Source: Magnimaribacter mokuoloeensis
GTDB taxonomy: Bacteria; Pseudomonadota; Gammaproteobacteria; Magnimaribacterales; Magnimaribacteraceae
Direction of reading: 5' to 3'
Length of the DNA stretch: 64,000 bases
Assembly: GCA_041860225.1 (NCBI GenBank)
Contig: CP151794.1
Location: 806,001 to 870,000 of the forward strand
This document shows positions 1 through 8,552 of the stretch, piece by piece. Within the stretch, counting starts at the first letter, position 1, and every line of letters starts with the position of its first letter. The notes under the pieces were generated by a model. The model did no database searches, was not told where the DNA came from, and was given only the letters and a program-made list of their open reading frames with translations. Both the position numbers and the translations under genes were made by a program.

Positions 1-40
1 AAAATTGATATTTTGTTTATCATATTAGATTCTCTTTAGA

Positions 41-1288
41 TTAGTCTCTGGTTACCACTACTTCGTCTGTCTGATCAGCATATTTTGATAGTTCTTCACG
101 TGCTATAACTCTTCTATGAACTTCATCTGGACCATCAGCTAATCTTAGGGTTCTCATATGAGCATACATGCTAGCAAGAGGGAAATCTTGGCTAACTCCA
201 CCACCACCATGCATCTGTATAGCCCTATCAATTAACCTACAGGCAACAATTGGTACATGCACTTTAATCTGAGCTATCTCACTTCTGGCTATTTTATTGC
301 CAACTGTGTCCATCATATGGGCAGCATTAAGAGTAAGCAGTCTAGAAGTTTCAATATCTATCCTGCTCTCAGCTATGTAGTCATAATTAGCACCCAAAGT
401 AGAAATTTTCTTACCGAAAGCTACTCTTTCTTCTGATCGTTTTATCATGAGTTCAAGTGCCCTTTCCATCACACCTATAGTTCTCATGCAGTGGTGTATC
501 CTTCCAGGTCCTAATCTACCTTGAGATATCTCAAAACCTCTTCCTTCGCCTAGGAGTAAGTTTTCTTTGGGAACTCTTACATCTTTAAAAGATACTCGAC
601 CATGACCATGAGGTGCATCATCGTAGCCAAAAACATGCATCATCTTTTCTATTTTTATTCCAGGAGTGTCCATAGGGACAATGATCTGAGACTGCCTTTG
701 GTGTTTAGGATTGTCAGGATTAGTCATACACATAAAGATTAAAACTTTACATCTAGGATCGCCAGCACCTGAGGTCCACCACTTTTCGCCATTGATCACA
801 TATTCATCTCCATCTAAAACAGCAGATGAACAAATGTTCGTAGCATCGGAAGAGGCCACTGCTGGTTCTGTCATTGCAAATGCAGATCTGATTTCACCGT
901 TTAGTAAAGGCTTAAGCCACCTTTCTTGTTGTTCTTCATTAGCATATCTGGCTAAAACTTCCATATTTCCCGTATCAGGAGCAGAACAATTAAATATTTC
1001 TGAAGCTATACCTGATCTTCCCATAATTTCTGCTAAAGGCGCGTAATCTAGATTACTCATACTTTCACCCATTGGATTCTCGGGTAAAAATAGATTCCAT
1101 AAACCTTCAGATTTAGCGACTTCTTTCTTGTCTTCAATAATTTGGGGAATTTGCCATCTATTGCCTTCTTTGGTGAATTCTTCCATCTGCTGTGCGTATA
1201 TTTCTTCAGCAGGATAAACATGATCATCCAAAAACTTAGATATTCTTAGTTGTAGATCTTTTGATCTATCAGAAAATTCGAAACCCAT
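41..1288 (-). CDS. Acyl-CoA dehydrogenase, ACAD10/11-like
   Basis: A 415-residue flavoprotein expected to oxidise an acyl-CoA to the 2-enoyl-CoA in the cytoplasm, passing electrons to ETF. The mid-domain flavin/substrate loop reads AFAMTEPAVASSDATN and continues into NGEKWWTSGAGDP. The C-terminal helical domain carries QMHGGGGVSQDFPLA and then RLADGPDEVH, the ending typical of ACAD10/11-type enzymes rather than the classical GTxEI loop. The ATG is preceded by AAGGAG at good spacing. The gene is divergent from a LysR regulator, and the 158-base gap holds a perfect inverted repeat, so LysR control of this gene is plausible. Acyl chain specificity cannot be told from sequence. Confidence 0.93.
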   Translation of the reverse strand: MGFEFSDRSKDLQLRISKFLDDHVYPAEEIYAQQMEEFTKEGNRWQIPQIIEDKKEVAKSEGLWNLFLPENPMGESMSNLDYAPLAEIMGRSGIASEIFNCSAPDTGNMEVLARYANEEQQERWLKPLLNGEIRSAFAMTEPAVASSDATNICSSAVLDGDEYVINGEKWWTSGAGDPRCKVLIFMCMTNPDNPKHQRQSQIIVPMDTPGIKIEKMMHVFGYDDAPHGHGRVSFKDVRVPKENLLLGEGRGFEISQGRLGPGRIHHCMRTIGVMERALELMIKRSEERVAFGKKISTLGANYDYIAESRIDIETSRLLTLNAAHMMDTVGNKIARSEIAQIKVHVPIVACRLIDRAIQMHGGGGVSQDFPLASMYAHMRTLRLADGPDEVHRRVIAREELSKYADQTDEVVVTRD

Positions 1289-1312
1289 TTTTTTCTCCTT
1301 ATAATTTATATA

Positions 1313-1331
1313 AATACCTAAATAAGGTATT
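1313..1331. promoter_or_regulatory. Inverted repeat, candidate LysR operator
   Basis: AATACCT-N5-AGGTATT is a perfect 7-bp dyad in the divergent intergenic region between the acyl-CoA dehydrogenase and the LysR gene. It contains the T-N11-A spacing expected of LysR-type sites. It lies about 25 bases upstream of the dehydrogenase start. The assignment as operator is inference from position and symmetry. Confidence 0.4.
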
Positions 1332-1446
1332 ATAAATATCAGTTATATCGTTAATTTACTAATAAATAAGCATAATAGACGATTTGCTCTATTAGTCCAT
1401 TAAGATATGCCTTTTCTCTATGCGCCCATAGAAATGTGAATTTAAT

Positions 1447-2355
1447 ATGAACCTTAAAGAAACTGATTTAAATTTATTTATTGCATTTGACGTAATTTAC
1501 ACAGAAAAAAATCTTACAAAAGCTGGTCAGGTTTTAGGAATTACGCAACCGGCTGTCAGTAATGCTCTTTCCAGATTGAGGGAATTATTTGGTGATGACT
1601 TGTTTATAAGAACTTCTAAAGGAATGATTCCTACTCCTGTAGCAAACCAAATTATAAAAGATGTCCGTAGTGCCCTATCTCTTATACAAAATACAATTTC
1701 TGAGACAGAAAAATTCGATCCCTCGATAGCTGAGATGACTTTTAAGATCTCAATAGGAGATAGTTCAGAGTATCGATTACTCCCTCTTCTGATAAAAGAA
1801 CTTGCAGAAATCGCTCCTAAAATAAAAGTTGAGACTTATCTTACTCCTAGAAAGGATGCTCCAAGAGAGCTAGCCTCTGGAACAATAGACTTTAGTATTG
1901 ATCCTCCTGTTCATAGTGATCCTCATCTCAGACATGAAAAGATCTATGAAGAGGACTACGTAATGATTGTCCGAAAGGATCATCCAATACTAAGCTTAAA
2001 AGAAATAGCCATTGAGGATTATCTGAAACTTTCTCATATACATATATCAAACAGAAAAACAGGCTTAGGTCATGTTGACATGGCTCTTTATAGGTTGGGG
2101 TTATCTAGAGATATCAGTTTGAGAGCTCAACACTTCCTAGTTGCGCCTTATATTGTCGAGCAATCAGATCTTGCAATAACAACCACAAAAGGTTTTGCAG
2201 TAGATAGAGACTTGGCATGGAGGGAGTTGCCATTTGAAATTGAACCTTTGATACTTCACCTATATTGGCATGAGGCAAAAGATTCTGATCCCTCTACTAA
2301 GTGGATGAAGGATTTAATGCTCAAAACTTACGGCAAACTTCAGAAAGTAATCTAA
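1447..2355 (+). CDS. LysR family transcriptional regulator
   Basis: A 302-residue LysR regulator. The N-terminal winged helix-turn-helix (about residues 5-65) contains NLTKAGQVLGITQPAVSNAL followed by SRLRELFGDDLF. The remainder is the periplasmic-binding-protein-like effector domain. Length is normal for the family. It is divergent from an acyl-CoA dehydrogenase, the usual arrangement for a LysR regulator and its target, so it may sense an acyl-CoA or fatty-acid-derived ligand. The ligand is unknown. Confidence 0.93.
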   Translation: MNLKETDLNLFIAFDVIYTEKNLTKAGQVLGITQPAVSNALSRLRELFGDDLFIRTSKGMIPTPVANQIIKDVRSALSLIQNTISETEKFDPSIAEMTFKISIGDSSEYRLLPLLIKELAEIAPKIKVETYLTPRKDAPRELASGTIDFSIDPPVHSDPHLRHEKIYEEDYVMIVRKDHPILSLKEIAIEDYLKLSHIHISNRKTGLGHVDMALYRLGLSRDISLRAQHFLVAPYIVEQSDLAITTTKGFAVDRDLAWRELPFEIEPLILHLYWHEAKDSDPSTKWMKDLMLKTYGKLQKVI

Positions 2356-2357
2356 GT

Positions 2358-2442
<85 letters not shown>

Positions 2443-2452
2443 GAAGGCGTGT

Positions 2453-2480
2453 ATTATAGGCATACCTGCCTGTAATGTAA
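2453..2480 (-). promoter_or_regulatory. Promoter of tRNA-Leu
   Basis: On the minus strand TTACAT and TATAAT are separated by 16 bases, with the -10 hexamer 10 bases before the mature tRNA 5' end. It sits in the short gap after the stop codon of the coiled-coil protein gene, so the tRNA need not rely on read-through. Confidence 0.55.
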
Positions 2481-2481
2481 C

Positions 2482-3159
2482 CTATTCGTTGTTAGTATCT
2501 TGAATTATTAATTCTAAAGAATTTAATCTATCCCTTAATTCAATTAAGGATTGATTTACTTGAACCCTATAGACATTAATTGAATCAAGGCTTTCTTGAA
2601 TATCTTGAATGGAGTTTGAATCCAATCCAGTGTTTGTTTGGACATTCAATCCTTCTAATGTCTCTTTAGTCTTTTCTTGTATCTTTCTAATTTTTGCAAG
2701 CTCAAGATTTAAAGCTCTTTGTTTTGCAGCCAGAGTCTCGCTTTGTTTTTCTATCTCTTTTACAAGAACACCGAGTTCTTCTATTGAATTAAGGTTTGCA
2801 GATATATTCTTTCTATTCCTTTTATTACTGAGATCCCAAAGCTTTCTCACTTCTTTATTAACAAATTTCAAATCAGAGTCTACATCTTGTGCAAGCTCTT
2901 GCATTAAAACTTCTTGGGCTGTGTAGCCCTCCTCTAAGATACTTATTCTTTCAATAAAATTCTGTCCTGCTTGCTGTTGATTTCCAGAAGTATTAAAAAA
3001 CCATAAGAATAGAACAATCAGTCCTATTAAATTTAATATTGTTATCATTGATGAAAATAAAAAACTCCCTCCCTTAATACGACGTTTTTCTCTACTGGAA
3101 GAGGCTTCAGGCCTCACTGGTCTTATGTCTTGATTTTTATCTTCTGACTTCTCATTCAT
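2482..3159 (-). CDS. Membrane-anchored coiled-coil protein, unknown function
   Basis: 225 residues, family not recognised. The N-terminus is short, charged and cytoplasmic-like (about 1-32, ending REKRRIKGG). One transmembrane helix follows (about 34-56, ITILNLIGLIVLFLWFF), then a long Gln/Glu/Lys-rich segment predicted to be coiled coil almost to the C-terminus, with very few Gly or Pro. This gives a bitopic type II protein with its coiled coil in the periplasm. It stands alone between tRNA-Leu and a divergent acyl-CoA dehydrogenase. A role in envelope organisation is possible but speculative. Confidence 0.7.
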   Translation of the reverse strand: MNEKSEDKNQDIRPVRPEASSSREKRRIKGGSFLFSSMITILNLIGLIVLFLWFFNTSGNQQQAGQNFIERISILEEGYTAQEVLMQELAQDVDSDLKFVNKEVRKLWDLSNKRNRKNISANLNSIEELGVLVKEIEKQSETLAAKQRALNLELAKIRKIQEKTKETLEGLNVQTNTGLDSNSIQDIQESLDSINVYRVQVNQSLIELRDRLNSLELIIQDTNNE

Positions 3160-3264
3160 TTTAAATTTTGCTCTTTCTTTCTATTTGATCGTATATACAA
3201 TAGATTCTAAAATTAAGTTTAACAATTAATCTAAAATAGGATTAGATTTAAATAGAGGAATATT

Positions 3265-4368
3265 ATGAATTTTGAATTTTCTGCTGACCAAATGCAATTA
3301 AAAGATATTGCAAGAAAATTTCTAGAAAAAGAAGAGTCGGTAAAAAGAGCAAGAAATGTTCTTGAAGGAGAAGCCCCTTATGATGAAGATCTTTGGGCTC
3401 AAATTATTGAGATGGGATTTACAGCCACAGCCATTCCAGAAGAGTATGGTGGATTGGGACTTGGCTATCTTGAGTTATGTGTAATTGCTGAAGAGCTAGG
3501 CAGAAGTTTGGCTCCAACTCCTTTTTCATCAAGTGTGTATCTTGCTACAGAAGCCATATTACATGGTAATGATGACTCTGCTAAGCAAGCTTTTTTACCA
3601 GGACTTGCTACTGGAGATAAGATAGGTGCTTTCGCTCATAGCGAATCAAACACATCTCCAACGGAGAACAATATTGCTTGTACTTACAAAGACGGTAGCT
3701 TATCAGGAACTAAAATTGCTGTTGTAGATGGAGATATTGCTGATTTCTATGTAGTTTCGGCTCAAAATGGTTCCAGCGTAGGTCTGTATTTGGTTGATGG
3801 TTCTTCATCAGGTATTGAAGTTAATCAGCAACCTACCTTAGACCCGTCTAGATCTCATGCTTCTGTAAGTTTTGATAATGCCCCTTGCTCTGAACTCAAA
3901 TCAGATTGGTCTGACGTGCTTAATTTATTAGATAGAGCTGCAGTTTTGTTCTCATTTGAACAGTTAGGTGGAGCTGAAGCTTGCATGGATATGGCTAAAG
4001 AATATGCAATGGGCCGATATGCTTTTGGAAGGTCAATTGCTTCTTTCCAAGCCATCAAACACAAACTAGCTGATATGTTTATTGCTGTGGAACTAGCTAG
4101 ATCGAATTGCTACTACGGTGCTTGGGCACTGAGTACTGATGCGCCTGAATTACCAACAGCTGCTGCAACTGCACGCGTTAGTGCAAGCCAGGCCTACCAT
4201 GAATGTTCCAAAGAAAATATTCAAACACATGGAGGAATGGGCTTCACATGGGAGTTTGATTGTCATCTTTATTATCGAAGATGCAGACAACTCGCAGCCA
4301 ATATTGGTAGTCAAGCAGTATGGAAAGATAAACTAATAAGCTCTTTAGAAAGAGCAAATCAAATATAG
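3265..4368 (+). CDS. Acyl-CoA dehydrogenase (pair member 1, lacks the usual catalytic Glu loop)
   Basis: A 367-residue acyl-CoA dehydrogenase with the three-domain fold: N-terminal helices including EMGFTATAIPEEYGGLGLGY, a central beta domain, and a C-terminal domain ending IQTHGGMGFTWEFDCHLYYR. The mid-domain lacks a clear T-E-P flavin loop (AHSESNTSP instead), and the C-terminus has no GGTxEI glutamate loop. It ends nine bases before a second dehydrogenase that does carry AGGTDEI. Paired genes of this type encode heteromeric dehydrogenases in steroid and branched-chain degradation (FadE28/FadE29 type in actinobacteria), so this is probably the non-catalytic partner. The substrate is unknown. 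Confidence 0.88.
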   Translation: MNFEFSADQMQLKDIARKFLEKEESVKRARNVLEGEAPYDEDLWAQIIEMGFTATAIPEEYGGLGLGYLELCVIAEELGRSLAPTPFSSSVYLATEAILHGNDDSAKQAFLPGLATGDKIGAFAHSESNTSPTENNIACTYKDGSLSGTKIAVVDGDIADFYVVSAQNGSSVGLYLVDGSSSGIEVNQQPTLDPSRSHASVSFDNAPCSELKSDWSDVLNLLDRAAVLFSFEQLGGAEACMDMAKEYAMGRYAFGRSIASFQAIKHKLADMFIAVELARSNCYYGAWALSTDAPELPTAAATARVSASQAYHECSKENIQTHGGMGFTWEFDCHLYYRRCRQLAANIGSQAVWKDKLISSLERANQI

Positions 4369-4377
4369 GAGAAAAAC

Positions 4378-5607
4378 ATGGATTTTAACGATACTCCCGA
4401 AGAAGCTAAATTTAGAAAAGAAGCTTACGACTGGTTAAAAGATAATGCCCCATTAAAAGAAGGGCCAAAAGATAGCTGGAGAGCATCTTCTGAAGAGGAA
4501 GGTCTCAAGGAAGTGAAAAAATGGCAAAAGAAACTTCATGAAGGTGGATGGGCATGTTTGCATTGGCCTAAAGAATACGGTGGTAGAGAGTCTACTCCAA
4601 TTGAGAGAGTAATATGGGGTCAAGAAGTCTCCAAATTCAAAGTACCAGGCGGATATCTTGAAATTGGTCAAGGAATGGCTGGACCGGTCATGATGATGTA
4701 CGCAACAGAAGAACAAAAGGAAAGGTACCTCCCACCATTAGCAACCGGTGAAGAAATTTGGTGTCAACTTTTTAGTGAGCCAGCGGCTGGTTCTGATGTA
4801 GCTGGGATTAAAACTAAAGCTGAGCTTGATGGAGATACTTGGACAATTAATGGTCAAAAAGTTTGGACATCAGGTGCTCATTTTAGCGATTATGGCATAT
4901 TAGTTACCAGAAGTGACCCTACTGTAGCGAAACATAAAGGACTGACGTTTTTCTTTGTTGACATGAAGTCTCCAGGAATAGAGGTGAAACCCATCAAACA
5001 GATTTCTGGAGGAGCAAATTTTAATGAAGTGTACTTTACAGATGTAAAAATTCCTGACTCTCAAAGATTAGGGGCAATTGGTGACGGCTGGAAAGTTTCA
5101 CTCACTACGCTCATGAATGAAAGACTAGCTGTTGGAGATGCTTCAGGTCCAGACTTTGAAGAAGCTTTTTCACTAGCAAGAGGTCAAGACTTAAATGGAA
5201 AACTTGCAATTGAAAACGATGCGGTCAGAGAAAAGCTTGCTGATTGGTATTGCCAACAAAGCGGTCTGAAATATGCGAAATATAGAAATATTTCAGCATT
5301 GTCTAGAGGTGAGACTCCTGGTCCACAATCTTCTATTACAAAAATAGTTAGTGGAAACAAACTTCAAGAAATAGCTAACTTTGGTCTAGATATGCTTGAT
5401 TCAGCCGGTATTTTAAGAAGCGATGAAGAAGGTGCTGAGCAATCCATGTATCAGTACGGATTCTATGGAGCCGCTGGAATAAGAATTGCTGGCGGTACTG
5501 ATGAAATTTTAAAAAATATTATTTCAGAACAAGTACTAGGCATGCCTCAAGATATGAGAGCAGATAAAGGTCTACCCTTTAACGAAATACCTACAGGAAA
5601 TAAATAA
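4378..5607 (+). CDS. Acyl-CoA dehydrogenase (pair member 2, catalytic-type)
   Basis: A 409-residue acyl-CoA dehydrogenase following the previous gene after nine bases, with AGGAG before the ATG, so the two are cotranscribed. It has the canonical flavin loop CQLFSEPAAGSDVAGIKT, then NGQKVWTSGAHFSDYG, and a C-terminal IAGGTDEILKNIISE loop that supplies a candidate catalytic Glu. The upstream partner lacks this loop, which supports a two-subunit enzyme. The transcript ends at a strong hairpin at 5623-5664. Confidence 0.92.
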   Translation: MDFNDTPEEAKFRKEAYDWLKDNAPLKEGPKDSWRASSEEEGLKEVKKWQKKLHEGGWACLHWPKEYGGRESTPIERVIWGQEVSKFKVPGGYLEIGQGMAGPVMMMYATEEQKERYLPPLATGEEIWCQLFSEPAAGSDVAGIKTKAELDGDTWTINGQKVWTSGAHFSDYGILVTRSDPTVAKHKGLTFFFVDMKSPGIEVKPIKQISGGANFNEVYFTDVKIPDSQRLGAIGDGWKVSLTTLMNERLAVGDASGPDFEEAFSLARGQDLNGKLAIENDAVREKLADWYCQQSGLKYAKYRNISALSRGETPGPQSSITKIVSGNKLQEIANFGLDMLDSAGILRSDEEGAEQSMYQYGFYGAAGIRIAGGTDEILKNIISEQVLGMPQDMRADKGLPFNEIPTGNK

Positions 5608-5622
5608 AGAAAACCTTCAATC

Positions 5623-5665
5623 AGGCGCATACTCTTTTTTAAACTCTGAGTATGCGCCTTTTTCT
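5623..5665 (+). terminator. Rho-independent terminator of the acyl-CoA dehydrogenase pair
   Basis: A perfect 12-bp stem, AGGCGCATACTC pairing with GAGTATGCGCCT, encloses a 13-base A/T-rich loop and is followed by TTTTCTTT. It lies 15 bases after the dehydrogenase stop. The T-tract runs into the first codon of mnmC. Confidence 0.85.
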
Positions 5666-7420
5666 TTGAGAGAAGAAAATCTTTTTTCAGAGGAGTACGA
5701 CGATTTTTACTCTTCCTTGAAAGGTGCTGTAGAAGAGTGCAAACATGTTTTTATAGAGGGTAATAATTTAACAAACAGGTTTAAAGAACTCGAGCAGAAC
5801 GCTACTTTTTTTATAGGTGAATTGGGGTTTGGTGTAGGAATAAATTTCATCTCAACTTGCTCTGAATGGCTCAAACATACAAGAGATAATCAGAGGTTAG
5901 AATTCTATTCATTTGATAAATATCTTTTTAAACCTGAACATTTCAAAAATTTAGTAAGCGCTCATACTGAATTATCAGAATATATACTCGAATATGAGAG
6001 TAATTACCCAAAAAACATAGAGGGTATCCAAAAAATAAGTCTTTTTAAAGGTAGAATTATATTGAATTTGATACTGGGTGATATTTCTACTACCCAGAGC
6101 CATCTTGAACAAATTAATACTATTGATGCATGGTTTTTTGATGGATTCTCACCCTCTAAGAACCCAGAACTTTGGACAAAACAATTATTTTCGAAAATCA
6201 ATAATAGTTGTCATGCTGATTCAACCTTTTCAACTTATTCATCTTCAGGGTATGTAAAAAAGAATCTGAAAGATGCAGGTTTTAGTTATGAGAAAGTCAA
6301 AGGATTTTCGCATAAGCGACATATGCTTAAAGGCCTTTCAAACTCAAGAAAAGAAAAGACATCTATAAAAGGTTTAAAAGTAGCCGTCATAGGGTCGGGA
6401 ATATCCGGTTGTACTGTGAGTTATTTTCTTTCCAAGCAGGGTATTGAAGTAGATCTTTATGAGCAAGAGGAAGACATATGTTCTGGAGCATCCTCACAAG
6501 AGTTATTGGTTACTTATCCAAGATTATCTGCACACGATACCCCTTACGGTAGGTTTAATTTACACGCCTATGTATATGCAACAAATTTTTATGAGAACCT
6601 TCAAACATCAGCATGGCAACAAACTGGTGTTTTGGTTTTAAACCATGATTCTGAATCCAATAAGAAGCAAGATTCACTAATACAAAGTAGGAACGATAAC
6701 CTACTTTTTGAAGCACTTGACTCCAAAGAAGCCTCTCAGGTTGCAGGCATAGAAATAATAACTCCTGCAATGTTGTATAGAGATGCGGGATACATTTTAC
6801 CTAAACAAATTTGTGAAGAACTTATTGAACATCCAAAAATAAATTTACAATTATCTACAACAATCAAAGAAGTTATAGAGTCGGAAAATAAAGTCTCTTT
6901 GATTATTGATGGTGAAACAGAAAAATATGATTTTGTTTGCTTATGTGCTGGTAGCGATACAGAAAAAATATATAAATTACAAGGATTCAGTAAAAAAAGA
7001 GGACAAGTAACACATATAAAAAGTAAACATATATTTTCAGATATAAACTTACCAATTTGTGGGAAAGGATATATTTCACCTGAGATTAATAATATACATG
7101 TAGTGGGTTCTAGTTATAGTGATATCGACACGTTCGAAGTCTTGGAGGCGGAACATCAACATAACCTAGATAACTTAAAAGTAATTAATAATGAACAGGC
7201 AGAAATTAAAACAGGTAAGGTTGGGTTTAGGGCTATTTCAAAAGATCATATGCCGGTTGTAGGCAATCAAGGTAGGATTTTTGTTAATACATGTCACGGA
7301 TCAAGAGCTTCAGTAACTGCTCCAATTTGTGCTGACATAGTTTCTAGCCTTATAGCAGGAAAAGCTCCACCTCTTGAAAAAAGAGAACTAGATTCTTTAT
7401 CTCCAAATAGATTTAATTAA
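5666..7420 (+). CDS. mnmC: Bifunctional tRNA 5-methylaminomethyl-2-thiouridine biosynthesis protein MnmC
   Basis: 584 residues. It completes mnm5s2U34 in tRNAs for Glu, Gln and Lys: the C-terminal FAD oxidase removes carboxymethyl from cmnm5U, then the N-terminal SAM methyltransferase methylates nm5U. The methyltransferase domain has GELGFGVG (51-58) and DAWFFDGFSPSKNPELW (154-170), close to E. coli MnmC. The oxidase begins with the Rossmann motif VAVIGSGISG (239-248) and ends near the conserved GFRAISKDHMPVVGN. The only usable start in frame near the conserved N-terminus is TTG, placed immediately after a terminator hairpin, with no Shine-Dalgarno. Family alignment (SEEYDDFYSS against the E. 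coli SRDFDDVYFS region) suggests about ten residues fewer than usual. Confidence 0.92.
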   Translation: MREENLFSEEYDDFYSSLKGAVEECKHVFIEGNNLTNRFKELEQNATFFIGELGFGVGINFISTCSEWLKHTRDNQRLEFYSFDKYLFKPEHFKNLVSAHTELSEYILEYESNYPKNIEGIQKISLFKGRIILNLILGDISTTQSHLEQINTIDAWFFDGFSPSKNPELWTKQLFSKINNSCHADSTFSTYSSSGYVKKNLKDAGFSYEKVKGFSHKRHMLKGLSNSRKEKTSIKGLKVAVIGSGISGCTVSYFLSKQGIEVDLYEQEEDICSGASSQELLVTYPRLSAHDTPYGRFNLHAYVYATNFYENLQTSAWQQTGVLVLNHDSESNKKQDSLIQSRNDNLLFEALDSKEASQVAGIEIITPAMLYRDAGYILPKQICEELIEHPKINLQLSTTIKEVIESENKVSLIIDGETEKYDFVCLCAGSDTEKIYKLQGFSKKRGQVTHIKSKHIFSDINLPICGKGYISPEINNIHVVGSSYSDIDTFEVLEAEHQHNLDNLKVINNEQAEIKTGKVGFRAISKDHMPVVGNQGRIFVNTCHGSRASVTAPICADIVSSLIAGKAPPLEKRELDSLSPNRFN

Positions 7421-7940
7421 AGCTTGAGAGTATTTCTCCAACAAGAGAATCGACACTTGATTGATTGTATTGTTCGCTAGGTCTTTTCAGTCTAGTAAAG
7501 GCGTACCAAATAACTTCTCCTGTTTCATTGTCGTAAACTCTAATTGCTATCTCGTCATTATCAGATCTGATATATCTTTGATCTCTTGAATCGAAATACC
7601 TGTAGTTGTAGTAACCAAAACCACCTAAATCAGATGATCTCTCAATCTCCCTTTTAGATCCAAGATAGAATCTAACACTCGCTTCGGAATCATCAGATTT
7701 AGTAAGACCTTTATTTATAAAAGTAGATTCAATTGATCTAGCTATTCTCTGAATCAAAATTGGATTAATGCTGATTTCATTCTCTTGATTTTCTAGAGAA
7801 GGAGAAATAACAGAGAACGTTTTGTAAGAGGATAGGTCATATTGAGTATCGAAATCTGATTGCACAGCTAATGAGCTTGCGCAAGCGCTAAGACCTATAA
7901 TTGATAAGGTTATTAAGAAAACTTTAATTTGAAATTGCAT
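7413..7940 (-). CDS. DUF4136-type outer-membrane lipoprotein
   Basis: 175 residues with a lipoprotein signal peptide (LIIGLSAC-type lipobox, reading IIGLSACASS). The mature part begins with the pattern SDFDTQYDLSSYKTFSV, the hallmark of DUF4136 lipoproteins. Function is unknown in the family. It is the last gene of the smc-zipA-ligA operon, nine bases after the transglycosylase, and its 3' end overlaps mnmC by 8 bases tail to tail. Confidence 0.8.
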   Translation of the reverse strand: MQFQIKVFLITLSIIGLSACASSLAVQSDFDTQYDLSSYKTFSVISPSLENQENEISINPILIQRIARSIESTFINKGLTKSDDSEASVRFYLGSKREIERSSDLGGFGYYNYRYFDSRDQRYIRSDNDEIAIRVYDNETGEVIWYAFTRLKRPSEQYNQSSVDSLVGEILSSFN

Positions 7941-7949
7941 AGTCTAATT

Positions 7950-8552
7950 TTAGAAAAAAAAGAATCTTTTTCCTAATTTTTTCTTACAACCATTGTACTG
8001 CACTCTATATCTATCTGACTGCCTTTGAACCTTATCAGCGACAGACAGTAGCCAAGGTTTAGTTCTGTAGCTTCCTTTTTTGTACCCTCCTCTTCCTTCG
8101 TGATAAGCAAGATAAAGATTTCTAGCATCTGTTAGGGGTATGCGGAGTTGCTTGTGCGTTTTATAGTTATACCAACCTACAAAATCTACTGAATCTTCAA
8201 AATCGTTTCTGCTTGAGAACCATCCTCCTCTATCATTAAGATACATCTCCCAGGTACCGTCTACAGCCTGAGCATAGCCTCTTGCACTAGTAACTCTTTT
8301 CCAAGGAATAATACCGAGTAATTTAGTTCGTCCAGGTCTAGCGTCTGCTCTAAAACTTGATTCTTGCTTAATTATGGCCATTGAAACGTAAACAGGAATT
8401 TTCCATCTCTTTTCTGTTTTCTTAGCAGCTTTATACCAACTATACTTTTCTTTAAAAATCTTACAGACGTCTGTTGTGGTACTCGGAGGATTATTAGAAG
8501 CGCATCCAGCCAAATAAACCAAGCTTAGAAAAAGGATGAATGAATTTCGCAT
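7950..8552 (-). CDS. Lytic transglycosylase-like lipoprotein (SLT fold)
   Basis: 200 residues. A signal peptide ends at a lipobox (LAGC, Cys17). An SLT/lysozyme-like domain follows, with the candidate catalytic Glu64 in AIIKQESSFR, then RGYAQAVDGTWEMY (the usual G-x-x-Q-x-x-x-x-T-W motif) and YLAYHEGRGGY (the AYxxG equivalent). It should cleave peptidoglycan glycan strands from the outer-membrane inner face. It abuts the ligA stop with no gap. The C-terminus is very basic and ends GKRFFFF, which is odd but reads cleanly. Confidence 0.85.
   Translation of the reverse strand: MRNSFILFLSLVYLAGCASNNPPSTTTDVCKIFKEKYSWYKAAKKTEKRWKIPVYVSMAIIKQESSFRADARPGRTKLLGIIPWKRVTSARGYAQAVDGTWEMYLNDRGGWFSSRNDFEDSVDFVGWYNYKTHKQLRIPLTDARNLYLAYHEGRGGYKKGSYRTKPWLLSVADKVQRQSDRYRVQYNGCKKKLGKRFFFF

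Noticed and set aside
711..1046. Plus-strand frame inside the first acyl-CoA dehydrogenase
   Set aside because: It lies antisense to a gene with clear family motifs and shows no protein family resemblance.
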